Assembly (NCBI RefSeq): GCF_021391395.1
Contig: NZ_CP090059.1
Coordinates: 1,287,001-1,351,000, forward strand
DNA from: Sphingomonas cannabina
GTDB lineage: Bacteria; Pseudomonadota; Alphaproteobacteria; Sphingomonadales; Sphingomonadaceae
DNA: 64,000 nt
Reading direction: 5' to 3'
Shown: positions 54,322-62,738 of the stretch, piece after piece
How positions within the stretch are numbered: position 1 is the first letter of the stretch
Layout: each line of letters starts with the position of its first letter
Made by a program: the position numbers and the translations under genes
Notes under the pieces: model-generated
Told to the model about the DNA's origin: nothing
What the model saw: the letters and a program-made list of their open reading frames with translations, nothing else
Databases searched by the model: none

Positions 54322-54426
54322 GTTGAGGGAGGAGGGCAGGGCCGCCCGGCGACCCTTCGTGCGCCGGGCCGCGCCGTCTTCCGCACGCGCGCGGCTCTTG
54401 TGAGCCGCGCGCGGAGCGGCCATCTG

Positions 54427-55293
54427 ATGGCGATGACCGACGTGCCGCACGACACGCCCGAGACGCTCGAGCCCGGCGTCGTCCGCCTGACCGCGAACAA
54501 TCCCTCGCCGTTCACCAAGGACGGCACCCAGAGCTACGTCGTCGGCACCCGCGACGTGGCGGTAATCGATCCGGGGCCGGTCGATGAGGCCCATCTCGCC
54601 GCGCTGCTCGACGTGATCGGCGGTCGGCCGGTCGTCGCGATCCTCTGCACCCATACGCACCGCGACCACAGCCCGCTCGCGGCGCCGCTCAAGGCCGCGA
54701 CCGGTGCCCCGGTCGTCGGCTGCGCGCCGCTCGCGCTCGACGATCTCGGCCCGCGCGCCGATGCGTCGTTCGACCCGGACTATACGCCCGACCGCGTGCT
54801 CGCCGACGGCGATACCGTCACCGGCGACGGCTGGACGCTGGAGGCGATCGCGACGCCGGGCCACACCTCGAACCATCTCTGCTTCGCGCTCGTCGAGAGC
54901 AAGGCGCTGTTCAGCGGCGATCATGTGATGGGCTGGTCGACCAGCATCGTCTCGCCGCCCGACGGCGACATGGGCGACTACATGCACAGCCTCGACAAGT
55001 TGCTGAGCCGCGACGACCGCATCTATTATCCCGGCCATGGTCCGGCCGTGGACAATCCCCAGCGGCTGGTGCGCGGGATGATGGGCCACCGCAAGCAGCG
55101 CGAGGGGCAAATCCTCCGCCTGCTCCAGCGCGGCACCGGCGACGTCGGCGCGATGGTCGAGGCGATGTACGTCGGGCTCGACCGGCGGATGCATCCGGCG
55201 GCGGCGCGATCGGTGCTCGCGCATCTCCTGGACCTGCGCCGGCGCGGCCTCGTCGCCGGCGACGAGGGCGAGCCATGGACGCTGGCAGCGTGA
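54427..55293 (+). CDS. MBL-fold metallo-hydrolase
   Basis: 288-residue metallo-beta-lactamase-fold hydrolase. The metal motif CTHTHRDHSPLAAPL (HxHxDH) is followed by ATPGHTSNHLCFAL, FSGDHVMGWS and YYPGHGP, and the C-terminus has a winged-helix-like domain (VLAHLLDLRRRGLV) as in LACTB2-type hydrolases or nucleases. ATG 54427 is chosen with GGAG 9 bases before; ATG 54433 and GTG 54400 are alternatives. Its end overlaps the DUF4230 gene by 19 bases. Confidence 0.9.
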   Translation: MAMTDVPHDTPETLEPGVVRLTANNPSPFTKDGTQSYVVGTRDVAVIDPGPVDEAHLAALLDVIGGRPVVAILCTHTHRDHSPLAAPLKAATGAPVVGCAPLALDDLGPRADASFDPDYTPDRVLADGDTVTGDGWTLEAIATPGHTSNHLCFALVESKALFSGDHVMGWSTSIVSPPDGDMGDYMHSLDKLLSRDDRIYYPGHGPAVDNPQRLVRGMMGHRKQREGQILRLLQRGTGDVGAMVEAMYVGLDRRMHPAAARSVLAHLLDLRRRGLVAGDEGEPWTLAA

Positions 55294-56024
55294 CCCCGCC
55301 GTCCCCGCCGGCCAAGGGCGGCTCGCGGACGCTCGGCTGCCCCATCGCGATCGGCGTCGCGGTCGGTGCGCTGGCGTTGATGGCGCTCGCGGCGGCCGGC
55401 GCCTTCTGGCTGGCGACGCGCTGGGTCGACAAGCAGCTCGATCCCGATCCGGTCACCGTCGCCAGCGCCAGCCTGCAGGGGCTGCGCGAGCAGAACCGCC
55501 TGTCCGCCTTCGCCGCGCGCTACGTCGCGGTCGTCACCTCGAGCCAGTCGCGCCTCGGCCTCACCGCCCAGAAGACGCTGATCATGCCCGGCATGGTCCG
55601 CTACGAGGTCGATCTCGGTAAGCTGAACCAGGGCGACGTGAAGTGGGACGCCGGCACCCGCACGCTTTCGGTCAAGCTGCCGCCGGTCGAGCTGGTCGGG
55701 CCGCAGGTCGATCTCACCGCGATCCGCGAATATGGCGGCGACGGGCTGCTCACCAAATTCACCGATGCCGAGGCACGGCTCGATACCGCCAACCGCCGCG
55801 CGGGCCAGGCCGAGCTCGTCCGCCAGGCGCGCGAGCCGGTGCCGATGCGGCTCGCCCGCGACGCCACCCGCCGCGCGATCGAGCGCAGCTTCGCGATGCC
55901 GCTGCGCGCCGCCGGGATCGACGCCAGGGTCGATGCCTGGTTCCCCGACGAGCGGCCGGGGATCGGCCTCGAACGCTGGGATACGACCCGCTCGGTCGAC
56001 GAGGTGCTCGGCAATCGGCGCTGA
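55275..56024 (+). CDS. DUF4230 membrane-anchored protein
   Basis: 249-residue protein with a short cytoplasmic N-terminus, one transmembrane segment at about residues 22-47, and a periplasmic DUF4230 domain (SRLGLTAQKTLIMPGMVRYE; VKLPPVELVGPQVD). Function of the family is unknown. The start overlaps the MBL gene, so they are probably co-expressed. Confidence 0.85.
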   Translation: MDAGSVTPPSPPAKGGSRTLGCPIAIGVAVGALALMALAAAGAFWLATRWVDKQLDPDPVTVASASLQGLREQNRLSAFAARYVAVVTSSQSRLGLTAQKTLIMPGMVRYEVDLGKLNQGDVKWDAGTRTLSVKLPPVELVGPQVDLTAIREYGGDGLLTKFTDAEARLDTANRRAGQAELVRQAREPVPMRLARDATRRAIERSFAMPLRAAGIDARVDAWFPDERPGIGLERWDTTRSVDEVLGNRR

Positions 56025-56086
56025 TTGGTCCCATGCCCGAACCGTGCTAGGATCGCCGCAGGGGTGGTTTCGTCGGGGGACGGAAC

Positions 56087-56887
56087 ATGGCAACCGTGAT
56101 TGCAGACGCGCCCGCGATGCGGCGCGACGAGCGTTTCTTCCTGATCACCGCGATCGCGATGGCGTTGACCGTCGTCGCCGGCTTCTCGCTGCAGCTCGCC
56201 GCGGGGCGCTCGACCTTCGCCTCGCCGCCGCTGCTCCATGCCCATGCGATCGTGTTCATGGGCTGGGTGGCGCTCTACGTCACGCAGAACGTGCTGGTGT
56301 CGCGCGACCTGATGCCGCTCCACCGCCGGCTGGGCTGGATCGGCGCGGTCTGGGTCGTCGCGATGGTCGTGCTGGGCTTCGCGGTGACGGTCGCGATGGT
56401 GCGGCGGGGCGGCGTGCCGTTCTTCTTCCGGCCGCTCCACTTCCTGGTGTTCGATCCTGCGACCGTGGTCACTTTCGCCGGGCTCACGGCAGCGGCGATC
56501 GCGCTCCGCCGGCACACCGACTGGCATCGCCGGCTGCACTATTGCGGCATGTCGCTGCTGCTCGGCCCCGCCTTCGGTCGCCTGCTGCCGCTGCCGTTCC
56601 TGATCCCCTGGGCCTTCCATGCCGCCTTCGCCGCCGCGATGATCTTCCCCGCGATCGGCGTCGCCGCCGATCTGCGCCGAAGCGGCCGCGTGCATCCCGC
56701 CTGGTGGTGGGGGATCGGCGCGATGGTCGCCTGCGTGATCGTGATCGAGGCGATCACCTACAGCCCGCTCGGGCTGACGCTCTATCGCGCGGTGACGGCG
56801 GGATCGCCCGGTGCCGCGATCGATCCGCTCGCGTTCCCGCCGCCGCCTCCCGGCCTCTTGATAACGGGGCGCAGCCCGTCCATCTGA
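56087..56887 (+). CDS. Polytopic membrane protein with conserved histidines
   Basis: 266-residue membrane protein with about seven hydrophobic segments. Histidine-rich positions recur at membrane edges: LLHAHAIVFMGW, PLHRRLGWIG, PLHFLVFD and DWHRRLHYCGM. The pattern resembles membrane heme or di-metal proteins, but I cannot assign a family with certainty. ATG 56087 follows GGGGGAC. nadA begins 35 bases after the stop. Confidence 0.7.
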   Translation: MATVIADAPAMRRDERFFLITAIAMALTVVAGFSLQLAAGRSTFASPPLLHAHAIVFMGWVALYVTQNVLVSRDLMPLHRRLGWIGAVWVVAMVVLGFAVTVAMVRRGGVPFFFRPLHFLVFDPATVVTFAGLTAAAIALRRHTDWHRRLHYCGMSLLLGPAFGRLLPLPFLIPWAFHAAFAAAMIFPAIGVAADLRRSGRVHPAWWWGIGAMVACVIVIEAITYSPLGLTLYRAVTAGSPGAAIDPLAFPPPPPGLLITGRSPSI

Positions 56888-56921
56888 CCGCCGGAAGGCG
56901 AAGAGGATCGGAACCGCATTC

Positions 56922-57932
56922 ATGGACGCACGCAACGGCATCGGCGGCACGCTGACGGGAGTCGACCTCCGCGCCGAGATCGACCGGCTGCGCAAGGAGC
57001 GCAACGCCGTCATCCTCGCGCACTACTATCAGAAGCCGGAGCTGCAGGACCTCGCCGATTTCGTCGGCGACAGCCTCGACCTGTCGAAGAAGGCGGCGGA
57101 GACCGACGCCGACGTCATCGCCTTCTGCGGCGTGCGCTTCATGGCGGAGGTCGCCAAGATCCTCTCGCCCGACAAGATCGTGGTGCTGCCCGACATGGAC
57201 GCCGGCTGCAGCCTGGAGGACAGCTGCCCGCCCGAGCAGTTCGCCGCCTTCCGCGCCCAGCACCCGGACCATATCGCGCTCACCTACATCAACAGCTCGA
57301 TCGAGGTGAAGGCGCTCAGCGACATCATCGTCACCTCCTCGTCCGCCGAGAAAATCCTCTCGCAGATCCCCGCCGACCAGAAGATCATCTTCGGGCCCGA
57401 CAAGCACCTCGGCGGCTACATGAACCGCAAGACCGGCCGCGACATGCTGCTGTGGCCGGGCGTGTGCATCGTGCACGAGGCGTTCAGCGAGACCGAGCTG
57501 CTGAAGCTCAAGGCGCAGCATCCGGATGCGCCGGTCGCCGCGCATCCGGAATGCCCGCCGCATGTGCTCGACCATGCCGATTACGTCGGCTCGACGAGCG
57601 GCATCCTCAATTTCGCCAAGACCTTTCCAGGCGACACGCTGATCGTCGCCACCGAGCCGCACATCATCCACCAGATGGAAAAGGCGGTGCCGGAGAAGAG
57701 TTTCATCGGCGCGCCCGGTGCGGACGGCAACTGCAACTGCAACATCTGCCCGTACATGGCGCTCAACACGATGGAGAAGCTCTACGTCGCGCTGCGCGAC
57801 CTCGAGCCGCGCATTGAGATCGAGGAGGGGCTGCGCCTGCGCGCCAAGACCAGCCTCGACCGGATGCTCGCGCTGGCGAGCGGCACGGTGGGGATGGGCG
57901 ATCTCGGGCCGATGAAGGTGACCGGCGACTGA
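56922..57932 (+). CDS. nadA: Quinolinate synthase A
   Basis: 336-residue [4Fe-4S] enzyme that condenses iminoaspartate with dihydroxyacetone phosphate to quinolinate in NAD synthesis. The cluster cysteines are in DMDAGCSLEDSCP, HPECPPHVLD and NCNCNICPYMALN. AHYYQKPELQDLADFVGDSL is the N-terminal signature. nadC is 2.3 kb downstream on the same strand (60281), but nadB is not in the window. Confidence 0.97.
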   Translation: MDARNGIGGTLTGVDLRAEIDRLRKERNAVILAHYYQKPELQDLADFVGDSLDLSKKAAETDADVIAFCGVRFMAEVAKILSPDKIVVLPDMDAGCSLEDSCPPEQFAAFRAQHPDHIALTYINSSIEVKALSDIIVTSSSAEKILSQIPADQKIIFGPDKHLGGYMNRKTGRDMLLWPGVCIVHEAFSETELLKLKAQHPDAPVAAHPECPPHVLDHADYVGSTSGILNFAKTFPGDTLIVATEPHIIHQMEKAVPEKSFIGAPGADGNCNCNICPYMALNTMEKLYVALRDLEPRIEIEEGLRLRAKTSLDRMLALASGTVGMGDLGPMKVTGD

Positions 57933-57947
57933 GGCCGGTCGAAAAGG

Positions 57948-57978
57948 CGGCTGCGGAGGACGATCGCCCCCGCAGCCG
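57948..57978. terminator. Bidirectional terminator between nadA and the OmpA-like gene
   Basis: 9-bp arms CGGCTGCGG and CCGCAGCCG with a 13-base loop. On the minus strand the stem is followed by CCTTTTCG, so it best ends the convergent OmpA-like gene; on the plus strand only TTGT follows. Confidence 0.55.
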
Positions 57979-57991
57979 TTGTCGTTGACGC

Positions 57992-59206
57992 TTACTGCTT
58001 GACCGTCACCTCGACCCGGCGGGCAGCGGCGCTGCTGCCGGCGGCGGCGGTCGTCTCGGCCGGCTTCTCGAGCACGACCGCGTCCTCGGGAATGCCCGCT
58101 GCCTTGAGCGCCGCGGCGACCGCTTGCGCGCGGTTCTTCGACAGCTCGGCGTTCAGCGCGGCATTGCCGGTGGCGTCGTTGAAGCCGGACACCGCCAGCT
58201 TGGCGCCCGGATGCGCGGCGACATAGGCCTTCACGTCCGCCGCCTTCTCCGCAAAGCCGCTCGCGACGTTCGACTTGCCCGTGTCGAAGTAGACGGTGAG
58301 CGCCGGCAGGCCGTTCCGTGCCTCCGCCAGCACCGCCGCGCCCGCAGGCTCGGCCGCCGCCGTGGCTGCGCCGGCCGCGTTGCCGCTGACGTTGCCGAGC
58401 TCCTCGCCGGCGGTGCCGCTCAGGTTGCCGTCGGTGACGTTGGCAAGGTCGGCATCGGAGACGATCCCGGCGTCGTTGCCGCTCAGGTTCTCGAGCGTCG
58501 TGTTCGAGGTCGCAAGACCGGCTTCTCTGTTCTGGCAGGACTTCAGCAGCAGGACGAGTGCGATCAGCGCCAGCGCCAGCAGCAGCCAGGGCCACCATTT
58601 GCCGAACCAGGAGCCGCCGCCCCGCCCGTCGGGCAGATCGCCGAGCGGCTGGCTGCCGCCGCCGCCCGATCCGCCGCCCGTGGATGCGCCACCGCCTCCG
58701 CTCCCACCGGTCGCCGCCGAAGCGGCACCGCTGCCGAGCGCTGCAAGCCCGGCCGCGCCCGCGGCGGCGGCACCGGTCGCGGTGCGGCCGATCCCCGCCG
58801 CGCCGGCGGCCGGAGCGTCGATCTTGTCGTCATCGTCGGCGAGCGCCGCCGCGCCGGCCGCACTCGCCGTACCCGCCGCCGCACCGCCGCCGAACAGGCC
58901 GAGCTTCCCGAAATGCTCGGCGAGCAGGTAGTAGACGGTGACGCGGTTCTTGGTCCGATCCTCCTTCATCCGGTCGCCGACGGCGGCGATCGCGCGGTCG
59001 AGCTCCTCGTCCGGATCGGTCAGCGCGAGCTTCTTCTTGAGAAAATTCTCGCGCACCCGCCCGGTCTCGGTGGCGTCGCTGAACGACACCAGCGACGAAT
59101 CGCGATTGCGTAAGGCTATACCGCAGTACCGGATGATGCCGGCAACGGCCGCCTCGTCCAGATTGGCAACATATCGTCTGACGTCTGCAATCCAATCTTC
59201 CGCCAT
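57992..59206 (-). CDS. DUF2853-transmembrane-OmpA fusion protein
   Basis: 404-residue protein with an unusual layout. Residues 1-105 are a DUF2853 domain (NLDEAAVAGIIRYCGIALRN; VTVYYLLAEHFGKLGLF), normally a small cytosolic protein on its own. Residues 105-200 are a Gly/Ala/Ser-rich linker, then one transmembrane segment at about 205-225 (WPWLLLALALIALVLLLKSC). Residues 290-404 are an OmpA-like peptidoglycan-binding domain (VYFDTGKSNVASGFAEKA; LSKNRAQAVAAALKAAGI). The topology is cytoplasmic DUF2853, inner-membrane span, periplasmic OmpA, tying the inner membrane to the cell wall. Function unknown. Confidence 0.85.
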   Translation of the reverse strand: MAEDWIADVRRYVANLDEAAVAGIIRYCGIALRNRDSSLVSFSDATETGRVRENFLKKKLALTDPDEELDRAIAAVGDRMKEDRTKNRVTVYYLLAEHFGKLGLFGGGAAAGTASAAGAAALADDDDKIDAPAAGAAGIGRTATGAAAAGAAGLAALGSGAASAATGGSGGGGASTGGGSGGGGSQPLGDLPDGRGGGSWFGKWWPWLLLALALIALVLLLKSCQNREAGLATSNTTLENLSGNDAGIVSDADLANVTDGNLSGTAGEELGNVSGNAAGAATAAAEPAGAAVLAEARNGLPALTVYFDTGKSNVASGFAEKAADVKAYVAAHPGAKLAVSGFNDATGNAALNAELSKNRAQAVAAALKAAGIPEDAVVLEKPAETTAAAGSSAAARRVEVTVKQ

Positions 59207-59432
59207 TACGACCTCCTCTCACGATGGGAGAAAGTCGATCGTAATACACTTGCCGATTGCCGGCAATCGACCGTTGGAAACGTCTTATGACGGAATTATG
59301 TCATTGCTCCAGGTGCCGTGGATCGTTCGTTGTCCGGACCGATCCATTTCGGTGATCAATCCTGCACGGGCGTCGGGAATTCGCAAGATTCCGCATCCGG
59401 CGCAGGCATGAAATTATGCCACCTCAGTGACG

Positions 59433-60197
59433 CTATCGGGCCAGTCGTCCGTCCTCGATCGCCGCCGGCTCGAACGTGAACAGCAGCTTCGGATCGGGCG
59501 CCGCCGTCTTCCTGGCGACCTTCGCCGGCGCGGCGGTGCGCAGGATATGGCGGATGATCGCCTTGCGTGCCGCCTTCTTGTCGTCCGCCAGCACACAGGT
59601 CCAGGGCGCGACCGGCGTATGGGTGTGCCGCAGCATCGCGTCGCGCGCCGCCGAATATTCCGTCCATTTCTTCTGCGCGACCGCATCGAGCGACGAGACC
59701 TTGAGCGCCTTCAGCGGATCGCTGCGCCTTTCCTTGAGCCGCTTGGCCTGCTCGTCCTTGCTGATGTCGAGCCAGAACTTGATCAGCCTGATCCCGCTCT
59801 CGACCAGCATCCGTTCGAAATCGGGGGCGTCGCGCAGGAACTGCGCCTGCTCCTCCGGCGTCGAGAAACCATTGACCACCTCGACCCCTGCGCGGTTGTA
59901 CCAGCTGCGGTTGAAGATCACGAGCTCGCCCGCGGCGGGAAGCTGCGCCGCATAGCGCTGGAAATACCATTGGCTGCGCTCGCGGTCGCTCGGCTTGGGC
60001 AGCGCCACCACGCGCGTGTTGCGGATCGAGAGATGCTCGGTGATCCGCTTGATCGATCCGTCCTTGCCCGCGGTGTCGCGCCCTTCCATCACGATCACCA
60101 CCCGGTCGCCGCTCTCGGCCGCCGCCTGCTGCATCCTCACCAGCCCGAGCTGCAGCGTCTCCAGCTCGTCGAGATCGTCGTCGCGGTGCTTGGCCAT
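59433..60197 (-). CDS. ppk2: Polyphosphate kinase 2
   Basis: 254-residue PPK2-family kinase transferring phosphate between polyphosphate and nucleoside diphosphates or monophosphates. Walker A EGRDTAGKDGSIKR at residues 38-51 (K45), Walker B and lid region IFNRSWYNRAGVEVVNGF, and RLKERRSDPLKALKVS. A basic C-terminal tail (APAKVARKTAAPDPK) extends it slightly. The 226-base gap to the upstream gene contains no recognised element. Confidence 0.93.
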   Translation of the reverse strand: MAKHRDDDLDELETLQLGLVRMQQAAAESGDRVVIVMEGRDTAGKDGSIKRITEHLSIRNTRVVALPKPSDRERSQWYFQRYAAQLPAAGELVIFNRSWYNRAGVEVVNGFSTPEEQAQFLRDAPDFERMLVESGIRLIKFWLDISKDEQAKRLKERRSDPLKALKVSSLDAVAQKKWTEYSAARDAMLRHTHTPVAPWTCVLADDKKAARKAIIRHILRTAAPAKVARKTAAPDPKLLFTFEPAAIEDGRLAR

Positions 60198-60280
60198 CGG
60201 CGCAATTCCCCTCTGCCTAACTCCGGTGGATTATGCCACAAGCGCGCCGGCTGACCAGCAACGGCGGGGAAGGACAGGCA

Positions 60281-61126
60281 ATGGGGGACTTCGACGTCGA
60301 CGCTTTCGTGCACGCGACGCTGGCGGAGGACCTGGGCGAGGCGGGGGACGTCACCTCCGCTGCGGTGATCCCGGAGGACGCGCTGTTCGACGGCGTGATG
60401 GACAGCCGCGACGCGATCGTCGTCGCCGGGCTGGAGATCGCCGCCGCCTTCTTCCGAGCGCTGGACCCCGACGTCGTCGTCGAGCCGCTCGTCGCCGACG
60501 GCGACAAGGTGGCGGCCGGCACCGATCTCATGCGCCTTTCCGGCAAGGCACGCGCCCTGCTCACCGCCGAGCGATCGGCGCTCAATACCGTCCAGCACCT
60601 GTCGGGCATCGCCACGCTGACCCGCAGCTATGTCGATCGCATCGCCGGCACCGGCGCGGTGCTGCTCGACACGCGCAAGACCATTCCGGGCCTCCGCCTC
60701 CTCGAGAAATATGCAACCCGCATGGGCGGCGCGCAGAACCATCGCATGGGATTGTGGGATGCGGCGATGATCAAGGACAATCACGTCGCCGTTGCCGGTT
60801 CGGTGGAGGAGGCGGTGCGCCGCGCGGTTGCCGCCGGCATCGGCGAGATCATCGTCGAGGTCGACCGCATCGACCAGATCGAGCCCGCGCTCGGTGCCGG
60901 CGCCACCCACCTCCTGCTCGACAACATGGACCCGCCGACCCTGCGCGGCGCGGTGACGCTGGTGAGGGGGCGGGTGCCGACCGAGGCGTCCGGCGGCGTC
61001 CGGCTGGAAACGATCCGCGCGATCGCCGAGACCGGCGTCACCTACATCAGCGTCGGCCGGCTCACCCAGTCGGCGCCCGCCGCCGACATCGGCCTCGACT
61101 TCGCACCACGCTTGCCCGGCGCGTGA
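60281..61126 (+). CDS. nadC: Nicotinate-nucleotide pyrophosphorylase (quinolinate phosphoribosyltransferase)
   Basis: 281-residue enzyme converting quinolinate and PRPP to nicotinate mononucleotide, the step after NadA. Signatures are LAEDLGEAGDVTS, LNTVQHLSGIATLT, DTRKTIPGLRLLEKYA and the NHRMGLWDAAMIKDNH block. ATG 60281 lies 7 bases after GGGGAAGGA. Divergent from ppk2. Confidence 0.96.
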   Translation: MGDFDVDAFVHATLAEDLGEAGDVTSAAVIPEDALFDGVMDSRDAIVVAGLEIAAAFFRALDPDVVVEPLVADGDKVAAGTDLMRLSGKARALLTAERSALNTVQHLSGIATLTRSYVDRIAGTGAVLLDTRKTIPGLRLLEKYATRMGGAQNHRMGLWDAAMIKDNHVAVAGSVEEAVRRAVAAGIGEIIVEVDRIDQIEPALGAGATHLLLDNMDPPTLRGAVTLVRGRVPTEASGGVRLETIRAIAETGVTYISVGRLTQSAPAADIGLDFAPRLPGA

Positions 61127-61164
61127 GCGGCGCTATCGTTCCGCACAGCAGAGGGGGAAGAGAG

Positions 61165-61611
61165 ATGACGCGACCGCTTTCGATCGTGCGCTTCGAGCAA
61201 TTCTACATCGGCTACTGGCTCGTCGGCCTCGTCAACACCGTGATGTCGTGGGACCGCTCGCTGAGCATCGCGATGCGCAATCCTGCGGTCGCGGCGATGG
61301 GGCCGGGGTTCCTCTACGCGACCACGGCGGTCGGGCTCGCGATCCCGCTGCTGCTGTGGTTCTTCATCGCCCGCCGTGGCAGCGCGATCGCCAAGTGGAT
61401 TCTGGTGGTCCTGTTCGGCATCGGCATCCTCGGCCTCGTCTTCACGGTCATGAGCGGGCGTTTCCCGAGCGGCCTGTCCGGCGTGCTCGCGGCGATCGCG
61501 CTGGTGCTGCAGGCGATCGCCGTCGCGATGCTGTTCCGCCCCGACACCGGGCCCTGGTTCGGCGAAAGCGAACCCGAGGCCGATGAGCGCGAGCCCGAGG
61601 CCGAGGCATGA
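61165..61611 (+). CDS. Small polytopic membrane protein
   Basis: 148-residue protein with four hydrophobic segments (about 13-28, 45-65, 74-95 and 103-122), and a highly acidic cytoplasmic tail (GESEPEADEREPEAEA). No family is recognised with confidence. ATG 61165 follows GGGGGAAGAG. Its stop overlaps the RNase T2 start (ATGA). Confidence 0.75.
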   Translation: MTRPLSIVRFEQFYIGYWLVGLVNTVMSWDRSLSIAMRNPAVAAMGPGFLYATTAVGLAIPLLLWFFIARRGSAIAKWILVVLFGIGILGLVFTVMSGRFPSGLSGVLAAIALVLQAIAVAMLFRPDTGPWFGESEPEADEREPEAEA

Positions 61612-62321
61612 TCCGCCTTGCGCTTGCAGCCGCCGCGCTGTTGACCCCGGTCGCCGCCTCGGCGCAGGCCTATCGCTGCGCCGTTCCCGGCGATCTGCCG
61701 CGCCCGCGCGCCGACGGGCCGGACACGCGCGAGCCGAAGCGCGTGGTACCGATCGGCGGCTACACGCTCGCGATCACCTGGGCCGCGCAGCATTGCCACG
61801 ACAACGCCCGCGAGGCGTCGGCGCGCTTCCAGTGCGCGAGCGGCAACCGCTTCGGCTTCACGCTGCATGGGCTGTGGCCGGACGGCACCGGACGGCAATG
61901 GCCGCAATATTGCCGCCCGGCGCCGCTGCTCGGCGAGGAGGTGCTGCGCCGCAACCTGTGCGCGACGCCCTCCGTCCAGCTCCTCCAGCATGAATATGCC
62001 AAGCACGGCACCTGCATGGGGCTGCCGCCGGCGCAATATTTCGCGCGTTCGACCGGCCTCTACGGGCGGCTGCGCTATCCGGACATGAACGCGCTGTCGC
62101 GGCGGCCGAACCTCACCGCCGGCCAGTTCGCGACGGCCTTCGCCCGCGCCAATCCCGGTTTGCGCGCGAACATGATGCGGATCACCGCCAACCGGCAGGG
62201 CTGGCTCGAGGAGGTATGGCTGTGCCTCGACAAGCGCTTCGCCTTCGCCGCCTGCCCGGCGCACCAGGGCGGGCTCAAGCCCTCCGCCCGGCTGAAGATC
62301 TGGCGGGGCGGAGGGGCCTGA
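61608..62321 (+). CDS. Ribonuclease T2 family protein
   Basis: 237-residue exported ribonuclease. Signal peptide residues 1-20. Both conserved active-site segments are present: FTLHGLWPDG (CAS I) and LQHEYAKHGTCM (CAS II), including the catalytic histidines, and several cysteines for disulfides. Acts in the periplasm on single-stranded RNA. Coupled to the upstream small membrane protein gene. Confidence 0.93.
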   Translation: MIRLALAAAALLTPVAASAQAYRCAVPGDLPRPRADGPDTREPKRVVPIGGYTLAITWAAQHCHDNAREASARFQCASGNRFGFTLHGLWPDGTGRQWPQYCRPAPLLGEEVLRRNLCATPSVQLLQHEYAKHGTCMGLPPAQYFARSTGLYGRLRYPDMNALSRRPNLTAGQFATAFARANPGLRANMMRITANRQGWLEEVWLCLDKRFAFAACPAHQGGLKPSARLKIWRGGGA

Positions 62322-62325
62322 TCGG

Positions 62326-62733
62326 TCAGCCCTCGATCACCACGCTCGACGGGTAATGCCGGTCGAGGTGCTTGCGGATGATCCTGAGGTTGCGCGTGTT
62401 CGAACGGAAGAAGAAGTCGGGAATCGCGCCCACCCACGGGATCATCCCGAGCGCCCAGTCGAAGCCGATGTTCCCCGCCATGCGCGCGATCTGCCCCTTG
62501 GACATGCCGAGGTTGCGCGCCTCCCACACCATATAGGCACCCATCGCCGCGGCAATGGTGGTGCCGCCGAACGGCAGCAGGTCCAGGATCACGTCGAGCC
62601 CGAACGCAGTCTTGAGTCCCGGAATCCGTATGCTGCGTTCGAGCAGCTTCTCCAGCGCCTCCACGCGCTGGCGCACCGATGCGGGATCGGTGCCGAGCGG
62701 GAAGGTCGGTGTCATGCGAGTCGGCTTGGCCAT
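62326..62733 (-). CDS. DUF4112 membrane protein
   Basis: 135-residue DUF4112 protein. Short N-terminus, then a hydrophobic region FGLDVILDLLPFGGTTIAAA and a second, FDWALGMIPWVGAIPDFFF, both of the DUF4112 pattern. Starts at ATG 62733; ATG 62715 is an alternative. Function unknown. It lies 5 bases downstream of the solute-binding protein gene on the same strand. Confidence 0.85.
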   Translation of the reverse strand: MAKPTRMTPTFPLGTDPASVRQRVEALEKLLERSIRIPGLKTAFGLDVILDLLPFGGTTIAAAMGAYMVWEARNLGMSKGQIARMAGNIGFDWALGMIPWVGAIPDFFFRSNTRNLRIIRKHLDRHYPSSVVIEG

Positions 62734-62738
62734 CGCAA

